A stretch of 39,753 nucleotides of DNA. Origin: an uncultured Bacteroidales bacterium. Its GTDB lineage: Bacteria; Bacteroidota; Bacteroidia; Bacteroidales; WCHB1-69. Below are positions 5,946 to 17,158 of this stretch, one piece after another. Position 1 is the first letter of the stretch. Every line of letters begins with the position of its first letter. The stretch lies in NCBI GenBank assembly GCA_900315705.1, contig ONAB01000027.1, positions 571 through 40,323 on the forward strand, in the 5' to 3' direction. Under the pieces are notes generated by a model. That model worked only from the letters and a program-made list of their open reading frames with translations. It did no database searches and had not been told where the DNA came from. A program made the translations under genes and the position numbers.

Positions 5946-7502
5946 ATGAATAAAAGTAAATTAGGACTTGATTTTGCGCAAGTTGCCGTGGCCAAACAGT
6001 TGGCCAAATCCATTGCAGACCAGGTGCAGCAGTTTGTGGACGGCTACACTACGGTGACCGTGGAACGCACCCTCTGCCGTCTTATCGGCATTGATGGCAT
6101 TGATGAAAATGGTGTGCCCCTCCCCAATGTGGTGGTGGACTCCCTCCTCGAGAAGGGCGTACTCAACCAGGGCGTGCTCTATTTCATCGGCAACGCCATC
6201 CTGGAGACGGGCAAGGACCCGCAGGCCATTGCCGAGGCCGTGATGAACGGCCAACTCGACCTGACGACCTTGAAGCTCCACCATATCACGGAGATCCAAA
6301 ACGCGGTGCAGCCCTACATTGAGAAATGCCTCACCCGCATCAAGGGCAATGTGGCCAAGCGTAACGAGTACCTCAATACCATAGGCGAGGGCCCGAAACC
6401 TTACCTTTATATTATAGTGGCCACCGGCAACATCTATGAGGATGTGGTCCAAGCACAGGCCGGCGCGCGCCAGGGTGCAGACATCATCGCGGTGATCCGC
6501 ACCACGGGCCAGAGCCTGCTCGACTACGTGCCTTACGGCGCCACCACGGAGGGCTTCGGCGGCACCTTCGCCACACAGGAGAACTTCCGCATTATGCGTA
6601 AGGCCCTCGACGAAGTGGGCGAGGAGGTGGGCCGCTACATCCGCCTCTGCAACTACTGCTCCGGCCTCTGTATGCCTGAAATCGCTGCGATGGGTGCCCT
6701 CGAGCGTCTTGACGTGATGCTCAACGACGCCCTCTATGGCATCCTCTTCCGCGACATCAATCCGCAGCGTACCCTCATCGACCAATACTTCTCCCGCATT
6801 ATCAATGGCTACGCCGGCGTCATCATCAACACGGGCGAGGACAACTACCTCACCACCGCCGACGCCGTGGAGGCCGCCCACACCGTGCTCGCCTCCGACC
6901 TTATCAACGAGCAGCTGGCCCTCCTGGCCGGTCTGCCTGAGGAACAGATGGGCCTCGGCCACGCCTTCGAGATGGACCCGATGCTCGAAAACGGCTTCCT
7001 CCTCGAACTGGCCCAGGCACAGATGACGCGCGAGATCTTCCCGAAGGCCACGCTCAAGTATATGCCGCCCACCAAGTTTATGACCGGCAACATCTTCCGC
7101 GGCCATATCCAGGACGCCCTCTTCAATATGATCGGCATCTGGACGCACCAGGGCATCCAGCTGCTGGGTATGCCTACCGAGGCTATCCACACGCCCTTTA
7201 TGAGCGACCGCTACCTCTCCATCGAGAATGCCCGCTATATCTTCAACGATATGCGCAGCATTGGCGAGGAGATGGAGTTCCGCGAAGGCGGCATCTGCCG
7301 CGAGCGCGCCAAGACGGTCCTCAACAACGCGATCGAGCTGCTTCAGGAAATCGTCCAGGAAGGCCTCTTCACCGCCCTCGAAAAGGGTATCTTCGGCGAT
7401 GTCAAGCGCCCGATGACCGGCGGCAAGGGCCTCGCAGGTGTGGTCACCAAAGGCGACAATTACTTCAACCCCTTCATTCAAATGATGAAAGATAGAAAAT
7501 AA
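5946..7502 (+). CDS. kamD: Lysine 5,6-aminomutase alpha subunit
   Basis: Large subunit of the adenosylcobalamin- and PLP-dependent enzyme that moves the terminal amino group of D-lysine or L-beta-lysine to the adjacent carbon, giving 2,5- or 3,5-diaminohexanoate in lysine fermentation; cytosolic. The 518-residue protein is recognisable along its whole length: T-V-T-V-E-R-T-L-C-R-L near 40, R-T-T-G-Q-S-L-L-D-Y-V near 187, the conserved L-C-N-Y-C-S-G-L-C-M-P-E segment near 235, and the P-P-T-K-F-M-T-G-N-I-F core. ATG 5946 is preferred over an in-frame GTG at 5922, because family members begin close to the N-K-S-K-L-G-L-D segment. It is the first gene of a four-gene operon; the ferredoxin-like gene follows 21 bp later. 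Confidence 0.96.
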   Translation: MNKSKLGLDFAQVAVAKQLAKSIADQVQQFVDGYTTVTVERTLCRLIGIDGIDENGVPLPNVVVDSLLEKGVLNQGVLYFIGNAILETGKDPQAIAEAVMNGQLDLTTLKLHHITEIQNAVQPYIEKCLTRIKGNVAKRNEYLNTIGEGPKPYLYIIVATGNIYEDVVQAQAGARQGADIIAVIRTTGQSLLDYVPYGATTEGFGGTFATQENFRIMRKALDEVGEEVGRYIRLCNYCSGLCMPEIAAMGALERLDVMLNDALYGILFRDINPQRTLIDQYFSRIINGYAGVIINTGEDNYLTTADAVEAAHTVLASDLINEQLALLAGLPEEQMGLGHAFEMDPMLENGFLLELAQAQMTREIFPKATLKYMPPTKFMTGNIFRGHIQDALFNMIGIWTHQGIQLLGMPTEAIHTPFMSDRYLSIENARYIFNDMRSIGEEMEFREGGICRERAKTVLNNAIELLQEIVQEGLFTALEKGIFGDVKRPMTGGKGLAGVVTKGDNYFNPFIQMMKDRK

Positions 7503-7523
7503 TTACACCAAATATTCCATACA

Positions 7524-8690
7524 ATGAGAAAACTGTTCCTTTTAATATCCCTTTTGACATTGACGGTTGTTGCCGGTTTCTCACAAGGCCAGAAAGCCAA
7601 AGAGACCGCCAAAGAGTCGGTTGTCTATTTCTGCAGTGATATCACTCCGGAGAACATCGTTAAGCTCTATGATGCGATGGGAGTGGATATGAGCGCCTAC
7701 AAGAAAGTGGGTTTGAAAATCCATTTCGGTGAGGATGGCAACAAAAACTTCCTCAACCCCGAGTTGGTCCATCCGCTGGTGAGCAAGACCAACGCCACGC
7801 TGGTGGAGACCAACGTCCTCTATGTGGGCAAACGCCGTTACACCCAGTCGCACATTGCATTGGCCAAGGAACACGGCTTCACTTTCGCACCAATCGACAT
7901 TCTGGACGATGAGGGTGAGACGGTTTATCCGGCGCAGAAGAACTTCAAGTTCTGTAAAAACGTGCGCACGGGTAGCCATTTCGAGAACTATGACTTTTAC
8001 ATCATCTATTCCCACTTCAAGGGCCACGGCTCCTCCGGCTTCGGCGGCGCCATCAAGAATGTGGGTATGGGTATGGCCTCCCCGGGTGGCAAGATGGCCA
8101 TCCACGCCAACAACTACCCCAAGGTGAACACCCCGGACAAGTGCTTCCAGTGCCATCGCTGTGCCGACCAGTGCCCCGCTAATGCCATCACCATCACCAA
8201 GGATGGCCCGGTGATTGACACCACCAAGTGCATCGGCTGCGCCAAGTGCATCGCCGAGTGCCCCATCAAACTCTTCTCTCCCGACAACACCGGCTACGAC
8301 GAGATCCGCTTCCTCGACAAGCTTGTGGAATACACCAAAGTGCTTGCCGACCAGCGCCCGATGGCCTTCATCAACGTGATGGCCAACATCTCCCGCAGCT
8401 GCGACTGCTCAGCCAAGGCGCCCGCCCCCTTTATCCACGACATCGGTGCGGTGGCCTCCACAGATATCGTGGCCATCGACCAGGCTTGCCAGGATCTTGT
8501 CTCCATCGCTTATGGCAAGGAGGAGTGCTTCAAGGATGTCAACAATGTCAGCGGCATCGAACAGCTCAAGTATGCCGAGAAGTTGGGAATGGGCAACACG
8601 AAGTATATCCTTATCGATGTGGCTACCGGAAAAAAGATTACCTTGGAAGAGGCTGTTGCACAGGCACAAGCCAAACACAAACACGAATAA
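7524..8690 (+). CDS. DUF362 / 2x[4Fe-4S] ferredoxin-domain protein with signal peptide
   Basis: A 388-residue protein: N-terminal DUF362-like region (about 30-195), then two ferredoxin motifs, C207-x2-C210-x2-C213-x3-C217-P and C236-x2-C239-x2-C242-x3-C246-P, then a C-terminal DUF362-type segment with further cysteines in S-R-S-C-D-C-S. The first 21 residues (M-R-K-L-F-L-L-I-S-L-L-T-L-T-V-V-A-G-F-S-Q) look like a Sec signal peptide, which is unusual for an iron-sulfur protein because there is no twin-arginine motif. It lies inside the lysine 5,6-aminomutase operon between kamD and kamE. A redox role linked to B12 or lysine fermentation is inference only. The final residues are charged and His/Lys-rich. 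Confidence 0.85.
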   Translation: MRKLFLLISLLTLTVVAGFSQGQKAKETAKESVVYFCSDITPENIVKLYDAMGVDMSAYKKVGLKIHFGEDGNKNFLNPELVHPLVSKTNATLVETNVLYVGKRRYTQSHIALAKEHGFTFAPIDILDDEGETVYPAQKNFKFCKNVRTGSHFENYDFYIIYSHFKGHGSSGFGGAIKNVGMGMASPGGKMAIHANNYPKVNTPDKCFQCHRCADQCPANAITITKDGPVIDTTKCIGCAKCIAECPIKLFSPDNTGYDEIRFLDKLVEYTKVLADQRPMAFINVMANISRSCDCSAKAPAPFIHDIGAVASTDIVAIDQACQDLVSIAYGKEECFKDVNNVSGIEQLKYAEKLGMGNTKYILIDVATGKKITLEEAVAQAQAKHKHE

Positions 8691-8711
8691 AAAGTATTTA
8701 ATTAGAAGATA

Positions 8712-9254
8712 ATGAACGATATCAATAACTTGCCCGCAGGAACCCGCGTCCGTCACGAGAAATACGGAGAGGGTGTCATCAGCCAGAACAACGCTCTGAC
8801 GTACAAGATTATCTTTGTGCGCGGCGGCGAAATCGAGTTCTCCAAGATGAGCGTGCAACTCGAGGTGCTCGATGCCGTGGAGGCCGACGACAACCAGCCG
8901 AAACTCAATCTCAAGGAGTTTGAGCGTGTGCTGACGCATATCCTCAACAAATACAACGGCATCGAATACAAGGCCGAACTGGGCAAGAAATGGCAGGGCG
9001 GCACAATGACTCTCCAGCCTGCCAACAGCGAGCTCAAACCCAAGGAGATGCCCATCGAGACTTTCTTCCATAAGATCGTGATGATGCGCGACCGCCTACG
9101 TGTGCTCGAACAGAACATCAACAGCAGCAACTCCCTTTCCGATGAGGAAAAGGTGAACCTGCAGCAGTATATCTCACGCATCTACGGCAGTATGACCTCC
9201 TTCAACGTGCTCTTTGAGAACAGCGAGGACTACTTTGTGGGAATGAAGAGTTGA
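8712..9254 (+). CDS. Small protein with UvrD/PcrA-type Tudor-like N-terminus, unknown function
   Basis: A 180-residue soluble protein. Residues about 8-45 (G-T-R-V-R-H-E-K-Y-G-E-G-V-I-S ... I-I-F-V-R-G-G-E-I-E-F) resemble the small beta-barrel (Tudor-like) fold that ends UvrD/PcrA helicases, where H-x-K-Y/F-G-x-G is typical. The rest is mostly helical, with a segment rich in charged residues that could form a coiled coil (D-R-L-R-V-L-E-Q-N-I-N-S-S). It has no signal peptide. It sits between the ferredoxin-like gene (21 bp upstream) and kamE (42 bp downstream). Its link to aminomutase function is unknown. Heptamer array C starts directly after the stop. Confidence 0.8.
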   Translation: MNDINNLPAGTRVRHEKYGEGVISQNNALTYKIIFVRGGEIEFSKMSVQLEVLDAVEADDNQPKLNLKEFERVLTHILNKYNGIEYKAELGKKWQGGTMTLQPANSELKPKEMPIETFFHKIVMMRDRLRVLEQNINSSNSLSDEEKVNLQQYISRIYGSMTSFNVLFENSEDYFVGMKS

Positions 9255-9289
9255 GAATCGTAAATCATAAATCGCAAATCGCAAAAACT
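9255..9289. repeat. Heptamer array C
   Basis: Five heptamers in phase (GAATCGT, AAATCAT, then AAATCGC twice, AAAAACT) fill the space between the small gene's TGA (9252-9254) and the kamE ATG (9297). They match the right arm of composite arrays A and B. No separate promoter is seen, so kamE probably relies on read-through. Confidence 0.75.
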
Positions 9290-9296
9290 AAGCAAT

Positions 9297-10085
9297 ATGA
9301 GTGGCGGATTATATTCAATGGATCAAAAAGATTTTGATCAGACCCTGGACCTGACACGTGTGAAGCCTTACGGCGACACGATGAATGATGGCAAAACCCA
9401 GTTGAGTTTCACCTTGCCGGTGCCCTGCGGCGACGAGGCCGTGGAGGCAGCCAAGCAACTGCTCAAGAAGATGGGCTTTGACAACCCACAGGTGGTTTAT
9501 TACAAAGAACTGACCAATGGTTTCACCTTCGTGAACTGCTATGGATCCAGCATCCATACGGTGGACTTTACCACCATCCACGTGCCCAAGGTGGAATCCA
9601 CGGTGTGGTCGATGCCCGAAACCGACCAGTTCATCCGTGAGCACATCGGCCGCAAGATTGTGGTGGTGGGTGCCAGCACCGGCACCGACGCGCACACGGT
9701 CGGCATCGACGCCATTATGAATATGAAGGGCTATGCCGGCCATTACGGCATCGAGCGTTACGATATGTTCGAGGCCCTCAATATGGGCAGCCAAGTGCCC
9801 AACGAGGAGTTCATCGCCAAGGCGGTGGAGATGCACGCCGACGCACTGCTCGTGTCGCAGACGGTCACGCAGAAAGATGTGCACATCAAGAATATGACCG
9901 AGCTTATCGAGATGCTGGAGGCCGAAGGTCTCCGCGACAAGCTGATTGTCGTCTGTGGCGGACCGCGCATCACGCACGAACTGGCCAAGGAACTCGGTTA
10001 TGATGCTGGCTTCGGTGCCAACACCTATGCCGACGACGTGGCCTCCTATATCGCCCAGGAACTGGATCGCAGAATGCACCAATAA
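9297..10085 (+). CDS. kamE: Lysine 5,6-aminomutase beta subunit (B12- and PLP-binding)
   Basis: A 262-residue small subunit carrying the Rossmann cobalamin domain. The base-off B12 motif is D-A-H-T-V-G with H133 as lower axial ligand, and K144 in M-N-M-K-G-Y-A-G is the lysine that forms the internal aldimine with PLP. Both positions coincide with the numbering known for the Clostridium sticklandii enzyme, which also supports ATG 9297 as the start. A later glycine-rich stretch (V-V-C-G-G-P-R-I-T) completes the B12 fold. With KamD it forms the alpha2-beta2 enzyme. It is the last gene of the operon; a clear terminator follows. Confidence 0.96.
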   Translation: MSGGLYSMDQKDFDQTLDLTRVKPYGDTMNDGKTQLSFTLPVPCGDEAVEAAKQLLKKMGFDNPQVVYYKELTNGFTFVNCYGSSIHTVDFTTIHVPKVESTVWSMPETDQFIREHIGRKIVVVGASTGTDAHTVGIDAIMNMKGYAGHYGIERYDMFEALNMGSQVPNEEFIAKAVEMHADALLVSQTVTQKDVHIKNMTELIEMLEAEGLRDKLIVVCGGPRITHELAKELGYDAGFGANTYADDVASYIAQELDRRMHQ

Positions 10086-10117
10086 CCCTGTTTTCGGGTC
10101 CTTCGCAATACCTTAAA

Positions 10118-10167
10118 ACGGCAAGTCTTTCATTCTGATAAAAGTGAAAGGCCTGCCGTATTTTTTT
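10118..10167 (+). terminator. Intrinsic terminator after kamE
   Basis: The stem ACGGCA/TGCCGT continues with CTTTCA/TGAAAG around a 12-base loop and is followed by seven T's (10161-10167). It closes the kam operon before gyrB. Confidence 0.85.
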
Positions 10168-10201
10168 ATACTTTTTGAAAGGTTTGAACCGCTTTTTTTT
10201 G

Positions 10202-10209
10202 TATCTTTG
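10202..10209 (+). promoter_or_regulatory. -7 element for gyrB
   Basis: TATCTTTG fits TAnnTTTG, 34 bp before the gyrB ATG; TTTG occurs upstream at 10183-10186. Confidence 0.65.
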
Positions 10210-10221
10210 CACGTTATATGA

Positions 10222-13012
<2,791 letters not shown>

Positions 13013-13035
13013 AACCCTACGAGTGAAAGTCGTTT

Positions 13036-13085
13036 ATAGGGACAAGACTTGCGTTATTCGTCAAGTTTTGTCCCTATTTTTTTTT
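13036..13085. terminator. Intrinsic terminator between ftsE and the convergent YfhO gene
   Basis: Stem ATAGGGACAA / TTGTCCCTAT with an inner ACTTG/CAAGT extension, followed by nine T's (13077-13085) on the plus strand. The hairpin overlaps the last codons of the convergent minus-strand gene ending at 13061. Confidence 0.85.
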
Positions 13086-15148
13086 CTGTTGAATATCAGT
13101 ACGAAAACCAGTGCTGCCACAATCCCAATGCATTCCAAGATAAAAAGGATGGGCAGAATGGGACGGTGGTACTTGAAGGTGATGGTGTGTTGACCTTGGG
13201 GTGCTTGTATGCATAGCAACGAATGGTCGGCAGCTACGATTTCAACCCGTTCGCCCTTTTCGGTCGTGACTTGCCACCAGGGAGCGATGTTTTGGCAGAG
13301 CACTAAAGGTCGCGCTTTGTTGGTGCGAGTTTCTATAACAATCTGCTTGGGACTAAATTCCCGGATGCGGAGTGCTGAGTTGTAGGTGGAGTCGTAATGC
13401 TGAGTCAGGATATTTGTTGTGTAAATGGTGTCTGCATCGTAAAAAGAGCGGGAGGTATCACGGGATACGGCAGAAGGGAAGAAAGCGATGGGCAGGCGCA
13501 TCACACTGTCCATCTCGCGGTATGCCTGTACCATACGCTTGTGCTCGTGGAAAATCAAGGGATTTCGGCTGTGCCATTCCACGCTCTTCCGATAGCACCC
13601 TGCATTTTCCCATATATAGTAGGGATGCTCGTGAATGATGTCTTGCCAACTTGTCAGGCAGTCGGGTATGGGATAGTCTGTCACATAGGTGTCGGGTGGC
13701 ATTGCATCGTGTTTCACCCTGACGTCATAGACAGTATAGGGCCCGCACAGGTGGGTGTGTACGAGCAAGTCAATCAGAAACAATACGACCCATAGCAAGG
13801 GTGTGCCTTTGTTTTTTTGTAATAATGTGAAGGCCAAGGCGGTGGCTATCACGGCAACTCCAATCCCCAATTCAGCCAAAATGTGCGGGTGGTTTGACAT
13901 ATCTGCTTGGGAAGAAGAAACTGTCAGTATAAGACTGATTATCAATAGAATCAGTACTGTACCGAAGGCTATCATCAGGTGTTTGCGGGATGTTGGCCAT
14001 TCATCCATCACACAAGCCAACCCTATACCGCTCAATAATAATGTCGGGAAGATGAAGAATATCCGGAAAAGGGCGGGCAGTCGAATGAAACTTATGAGTG
14101 GCAGATAGTTGTATGCTAATTTGTGAAATGGCAGATTGGTCCCGAATGCCGTGAGCAAGGCGAGGATGCCGGTGCCGAAGAGTATCCAGAGAGGTACATT
14201 TTTGTTCTTTATTATGCCAATCACGACGAAAAACGGGGTGAGAAGCCCCATAAAGAGACTGCACATACTGGCATCGGTATGAGATATTATGTCATTGCTG
14301 CAAAGGGAACCGGGTAGAAATACGGAGAGCAGACAGGGCGCTGTCAGGGATTCTTTGATGCTCTCATAGGGCAGACCTTCTCCGCGAGTGATGTGCGAAC
14401 GTATGCTCAGAATGGAGTATAAAGTGGGGGTCGCGAGGAGAACGCTCGCTGCAAGGGCAATGCTGCTGAAGGCGATGAGGCGCCGCAATCCTTGCCAGTT
14501 CCGGTTTCGGAGATGTCTGATGATGTAATAGAGAAAAAGGAGGGCTACGATATACACAAGCACGAAGGCAAATCCCGGATATCCGCCTGTTAGGAGAAGA
14601 GCGGCGAAAACGGCGGTGAGAAGTGCATTCTTCAAGTCTGGTTCTTCAAACAACGAGAAACAGGCCCACAATACCCAGGGCAGCCAAGCACCGGCGATAA
14701 TCCAGGAGAGGTGTTGAGCATTGCCCACGAAAAACCCCGACATTATGTATGCCGCAGCTGTGATGAAGGAGGCCCAACGATGTCTCGTGAATCGGAAAGT
14801 CAGGGTATAAAAGCCACAAGCGGCAATAAAGGCGTGCAGGATGAAGTCGAAGGCACAGCTGATGGAGGTGTATTCCCCGAAAATGGCGAAAATCCATAGC
14901 AGGGGGTAAAAAGCGCCGGATTGCGGGTCTGCGTGTGTTGGCGTTCCCATAGACTGATAAGGGTTCCACAAGGGGAAAATGCCGTGGCGGATGCTGTTTA
15001 CCAGGACGAAACGCTCGGGCAGGAACTCGTTGAAATAGTCGTGAAGGGGCGGATGGAGAAGGAGTGTGCCAAAAGCCGCCACGGACGTGACGAACAGCAA
15101 GATAATCTGAAACCAGTGACGCTCCCGTTCTTGATTGTAAGTGGTCAT
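13061..15148 (-). CDS. YfhO-like polytopic membrane protein (GT-C fold candidate)
   Basis: A 695-residue membrane protein with about a dozen hydrophobic helices over residues 10-480, then a soluble C-terminal part and a final helix near 670. An early loop contains F-L-P-E-R-F-V-L and P-L-W-N-P-Y-Q-S-M-G-T-P, the kind of acidic first-loop/P-x-W-N-P pattern seen in YfhO (PF09586) and other GT-C glycosyltransferases that use lipid-linked sugars. The exact substrate is unknown. Base composition is visibly more AT-rich than its neighbours. ATG 15146-15148 follows a good -7 element. Confidence 0.82.
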   Translation of the reverse strand: MTTYNQERERHWFQIILLFVTSVAAFGTLLLHPPLHDYFNEFLPERFVLVNSIRHGIFPLWNPYQSMGTPTHADPQSGAFYPLLWIFAIFGEYTSISCAFDFILHAFIAACGFYTLTFRFTRHRWASFITAAAYIMSGFFVGNAQHLSWIIAGAWLPWVLWACFSLFEEPDLKNALLTAVFAALLLTGGYPGFAFVLVYIVALLFLYYIIRHLRNRNWQGLRRLIAFSSIALAASVLLATPTLYSILSIRSHITRGEGLPYESIKESLTAPCLLSVFLPGSLCSNDIISHTDASMCSLFMGLLTPFFVVIGIIKNKNVPLWILFGTGILALLTAFGTNLPFHKLAYNYLPLISFIRLPALFRIFFIFPTLLLSGIGLACVMDEWPTSRKHLMIAFGTVLILLIISLILTVSSSQADMSNHPHILAELGIGVAVIATALAFTLLQKNKGTPLLWVVLFLIDLLVHTHLCGPYTVYDVRVKHDAMPPDTYVTDYPIPDCLTSWQDIIHEHPYYIWENAGCYRKSVEWHSRNPLIFHEHKRMVQAYREMDSVMRLPIAFFPSAVSRDTSRSFYDADTIYTTNILTQHYDSTYNSALRIREFSPKQIVIETRTNKARPLVLCQNIAPWWQVTTEKGERVEIVAADHSLLCIQAPQGQHTITFKYHRPILPILFILECIGIVAALVFVLIFNRKKNRDKT

Positions 15149-15168
15149 ATATTTCTAGAAAAGAGGTG

Positions 15169-15176
15169 CAAACATA
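15169..15176 (-). promoter_or_regulatory. -7 element for YfhO-like gene
   Basis: The minus-strand sequence TATGTTTG (plus strand CAAACATA) fits TAnnTTTG, 21 bp before the ATG. Confidence 0.55.
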
Positions 15177-15198
15177 CAAAAAAATGTGCATAGGTGGA

Positions 15199-17145
15199 TT
15201 AAAAAGAAAACATCATTTGCGCCTTCAGTTCCGTTTTGTGCGGTTTGTCAATCTGGTTCAGGCCGCTGCTTATCGTTTGCCTGTCGAGGTAATGGGTGCG
15301 GGCGACGCGTACCCAGATGCTGAACCATTTGTGCTTGTAGCGCAAAAGGAGGTACCATTTGCACCCTTTGTAGTAGTAGGAGCCGATGGTGAAGGCGTAG
15401 TAGAGGTCGTTCTCGTAGGCATAAAGCCGCTCGTCGTAGCGCTCGGTGTCGAACAGGGCGACGCGCGCGTGCAAGGCGAGCCCTGTGCGGGGCGGCTCTA
15501 TCGCGATGTCTTGGAAAAGCAACAGCCCTTGATGCCATTTCCCGTCCGACAGCTCGTGTTGCATCTGCCAGTCCATTTCTGTCTTTAGCTTCACGATGGC
15601 GTGGGGGACAATGTCCCATTGCAAGCGCACTTTGTGCCGCTGTCGGTCGGCGATGGCGTGCAGATGCTCGCCGCCCCCGTTTTGCGGGCGGGTGCGCCAC
15701 GTGTATTTCAAGGTCAGCAGGCTTTGTCGGCTGGGACGGTAGAGCAGGGATAGCCCGAAATCCATACCATTGATGGGGGCATCTGTGCGGTAGCTGGGGC
15801 CCGTGAGCCGGTAGTAGTCGGCGTACAGGTTCAGCTCGGCCTTGCGCCCGAGGATGCAGTCGGCGGTCACGTAGAGGCCGTCCTCCCCGCTGTGCCGGCT
15901 GTTGGCGGCGAATCCCTGCCCCATCGGGGCGCTGAAGTCACGGTCGTAGTGGCGGAACAGCAACAGCAGCTTGAGGGTGGGGGAGAGGTTGAGCTGGGCG
16001 GCCTGCAGGAGGGCGAACTTGCCCCGCTCGTTGCAAGCCGTCTCGCCGAATAGCAGATGTCGCCAGAGGATGAGGTGGTAGTCGGCCGCGACGTTGAAGG
16101 CGGTCGGAGTGCAGCTGCTGCGGACCCTCTCCGGTGGCGAGGTGCCGGAAGTGTCGGTGAGTGAGAACCCTATTGCTCGCGCCCCGATCTTGAAACGCGC
16201 CCGACGGTAGGAGAAATCCGCGCCGAGGCAGTTCTGCAGTTTCCCGAACCGACGCCCCGCGAACAATGTTCCTGCGATGTTGTGATTGCCTAGGGTGACG
16301 GCGCCGCCCCGCCAAAAGTCGCCTTCGTTGGTGGGGGCCACCGGCCGGATGCCCGTGGCGAACCGGCGGGCGCTGCCCACACCTCCGCCCTTGCCCGACA
16401 GTAGCGAGGAGCCTGCCACCAATCCCTGCCCGAAGTTGAGCCTGAAATCGCCGGCCACGGCCCGCTGCAGTATGCCGATGTCTTGGAGGCACAGAGAGCC
16501 GGAGTAGAGATCGAACCCCTTTCTCTGCGCTCCCCGGAAGAACTGCTCGCCCGCGTCCTTTTCACCTGCCACCCGCAAGATGACCCTGTCCTGCGAGTTG
16601 AAGGTGTATTTGAAGCAGACGTGCCCGGGAGAACCGGCATAGTGGCTGTTGCGCGAGGTGTCGTAACCGGCCTGTCGCTCCAGTATCCTGCTGTAGCGAA
16701 CCCATATCGAGCTCTGGCTCCTTTTGAAAAAATCACGGAAAAGTCGCGACCTGCTTTTGACAGGAAGGGCGTCCACATAAGGCTGAAGTCGGGCCACATC
16801 GGTTGGAGTGAACCCTTCGATGGCGGATAGCTCGTATATGGAGACCAGCGCCCCGGAATTCTCGATATACAGTTGTAATTGGTAGTATTGATAGTCGCTG
16901 AGGTGCAGGACCTTCACGGCGGTTTCATAGCCGAGGTCGTTGAGGTTGATTTTGGTGACGGGAGCCTCCTCGAGGATATCCTCGAGAATCTCTTCCGGGA
17001 TTAGCGATTCGCCGTCCCATTGCTCCAGGATCTCCTCCAGTTGGTCGGGGATGCCTCTGTCCTGCACGGGGATGCTGTCCTCCTGGGCATATCCGCCCAA
17101 GAGGAACAGCAGCGTGCAGAGGAAAGTGATACATTTTTGTCGCAT
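15199..17145 (-). CDS. Outer-membrane protein with helix-hairpin-helix N-terminal domain
   Basis: A 648-residue exported protein. Signal peptide M-R-Q-K-C-I-T-F-L-C-T-L-L-F-L-L-G-G-Y-A-Q. Residues about 45-120 have two ComEA-like helix-hairpin-helix segments (I-N-L-N-D-L-G-Y-E-T-A-V-K-V-L and A-I-E-G-F-T-P-T-D-V-A-R-L-Q-P-Y-V). The remaining ~500 residues are alternating aromatic/polar beta strands (for example L-R-V-A-G-E-K-D, H-K-V-R-L-Q-W-D) ending M-M-F-S-F, as expected of an outer-membrane beta-barrel with a terminal aromatic. HHH domains usually bind DNA, but no function is established for this combination. Start chosen at ATG 17143-17145; upstream codons overlap the preceding gene. Likely an operon with 17159-18016. 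Confidence 0.8.
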   Translation of the reverse strand: MRQKCITFLCTLLFLLGGYAQEDSIPVQDRGIPDQLEEILEQWDGESLIPEEILEDILEEAPVTKINLNDLGYETAVKVLHLSDYQYYQLQLYIENSGALVSIYELSAIEGFTPTDVARLQPYVDALPVKSRSRLFRDFFKRSQSSIWVRYSRILERQAGYDTSRNSHYAGSPGHVCFKYTFNSQDRVILRVAGEKDAGEQFFRGAQRKGFDLYSGSLCLQDIGILQRAVAGDFRLNFGQGLVAGSSLLSGKGGGVGSARRFATGIRPVAPTNEGDFWRGGAVTLGNHNIAGTLFAGRRFGKLQNCLGADFSYRRARFKIGARAIGFSLTDTSGTSPPERVRSSCTPTAFNVAADYHLILWRHLLFGETACNERGKFALLQAAQLNLSPTLKLLLLFRHYDRDFSAPMGQGFAANSRHSGEDGLYVTADCILGRKAELNLYADYYRLTGPSYRTDAPINGMDFGLSLLYRPSRQSLLTLKYTWRTRPQNGGGEHLHAIADRQRHKVRLQWDIVPHAIVKLKTEMDWQMQHELSDGKWHQGLLLFQDIAIEPPRTGLALHARVALFDTERYDERLYAYENDLYYAFTIGSYYYKGCKWYLLLRYKHKWFSIWVRVARTHYLDRQTISSGLNQIDKPHKTELKAQMMFSF

Positions 17146-17158
17146 AATGGTGTGGTTG

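Noticed and set aside
5961-7481. A 506-codon open frame antisense to kamD
   Set aside because: KamD is conserved over its full length on the plus strand. The antisense frame has repetitive H/V/E-rich composition typical of shadows of GC-rich codons. The same reasoning removes the frames antisense to gyrB, htpG and kamA.
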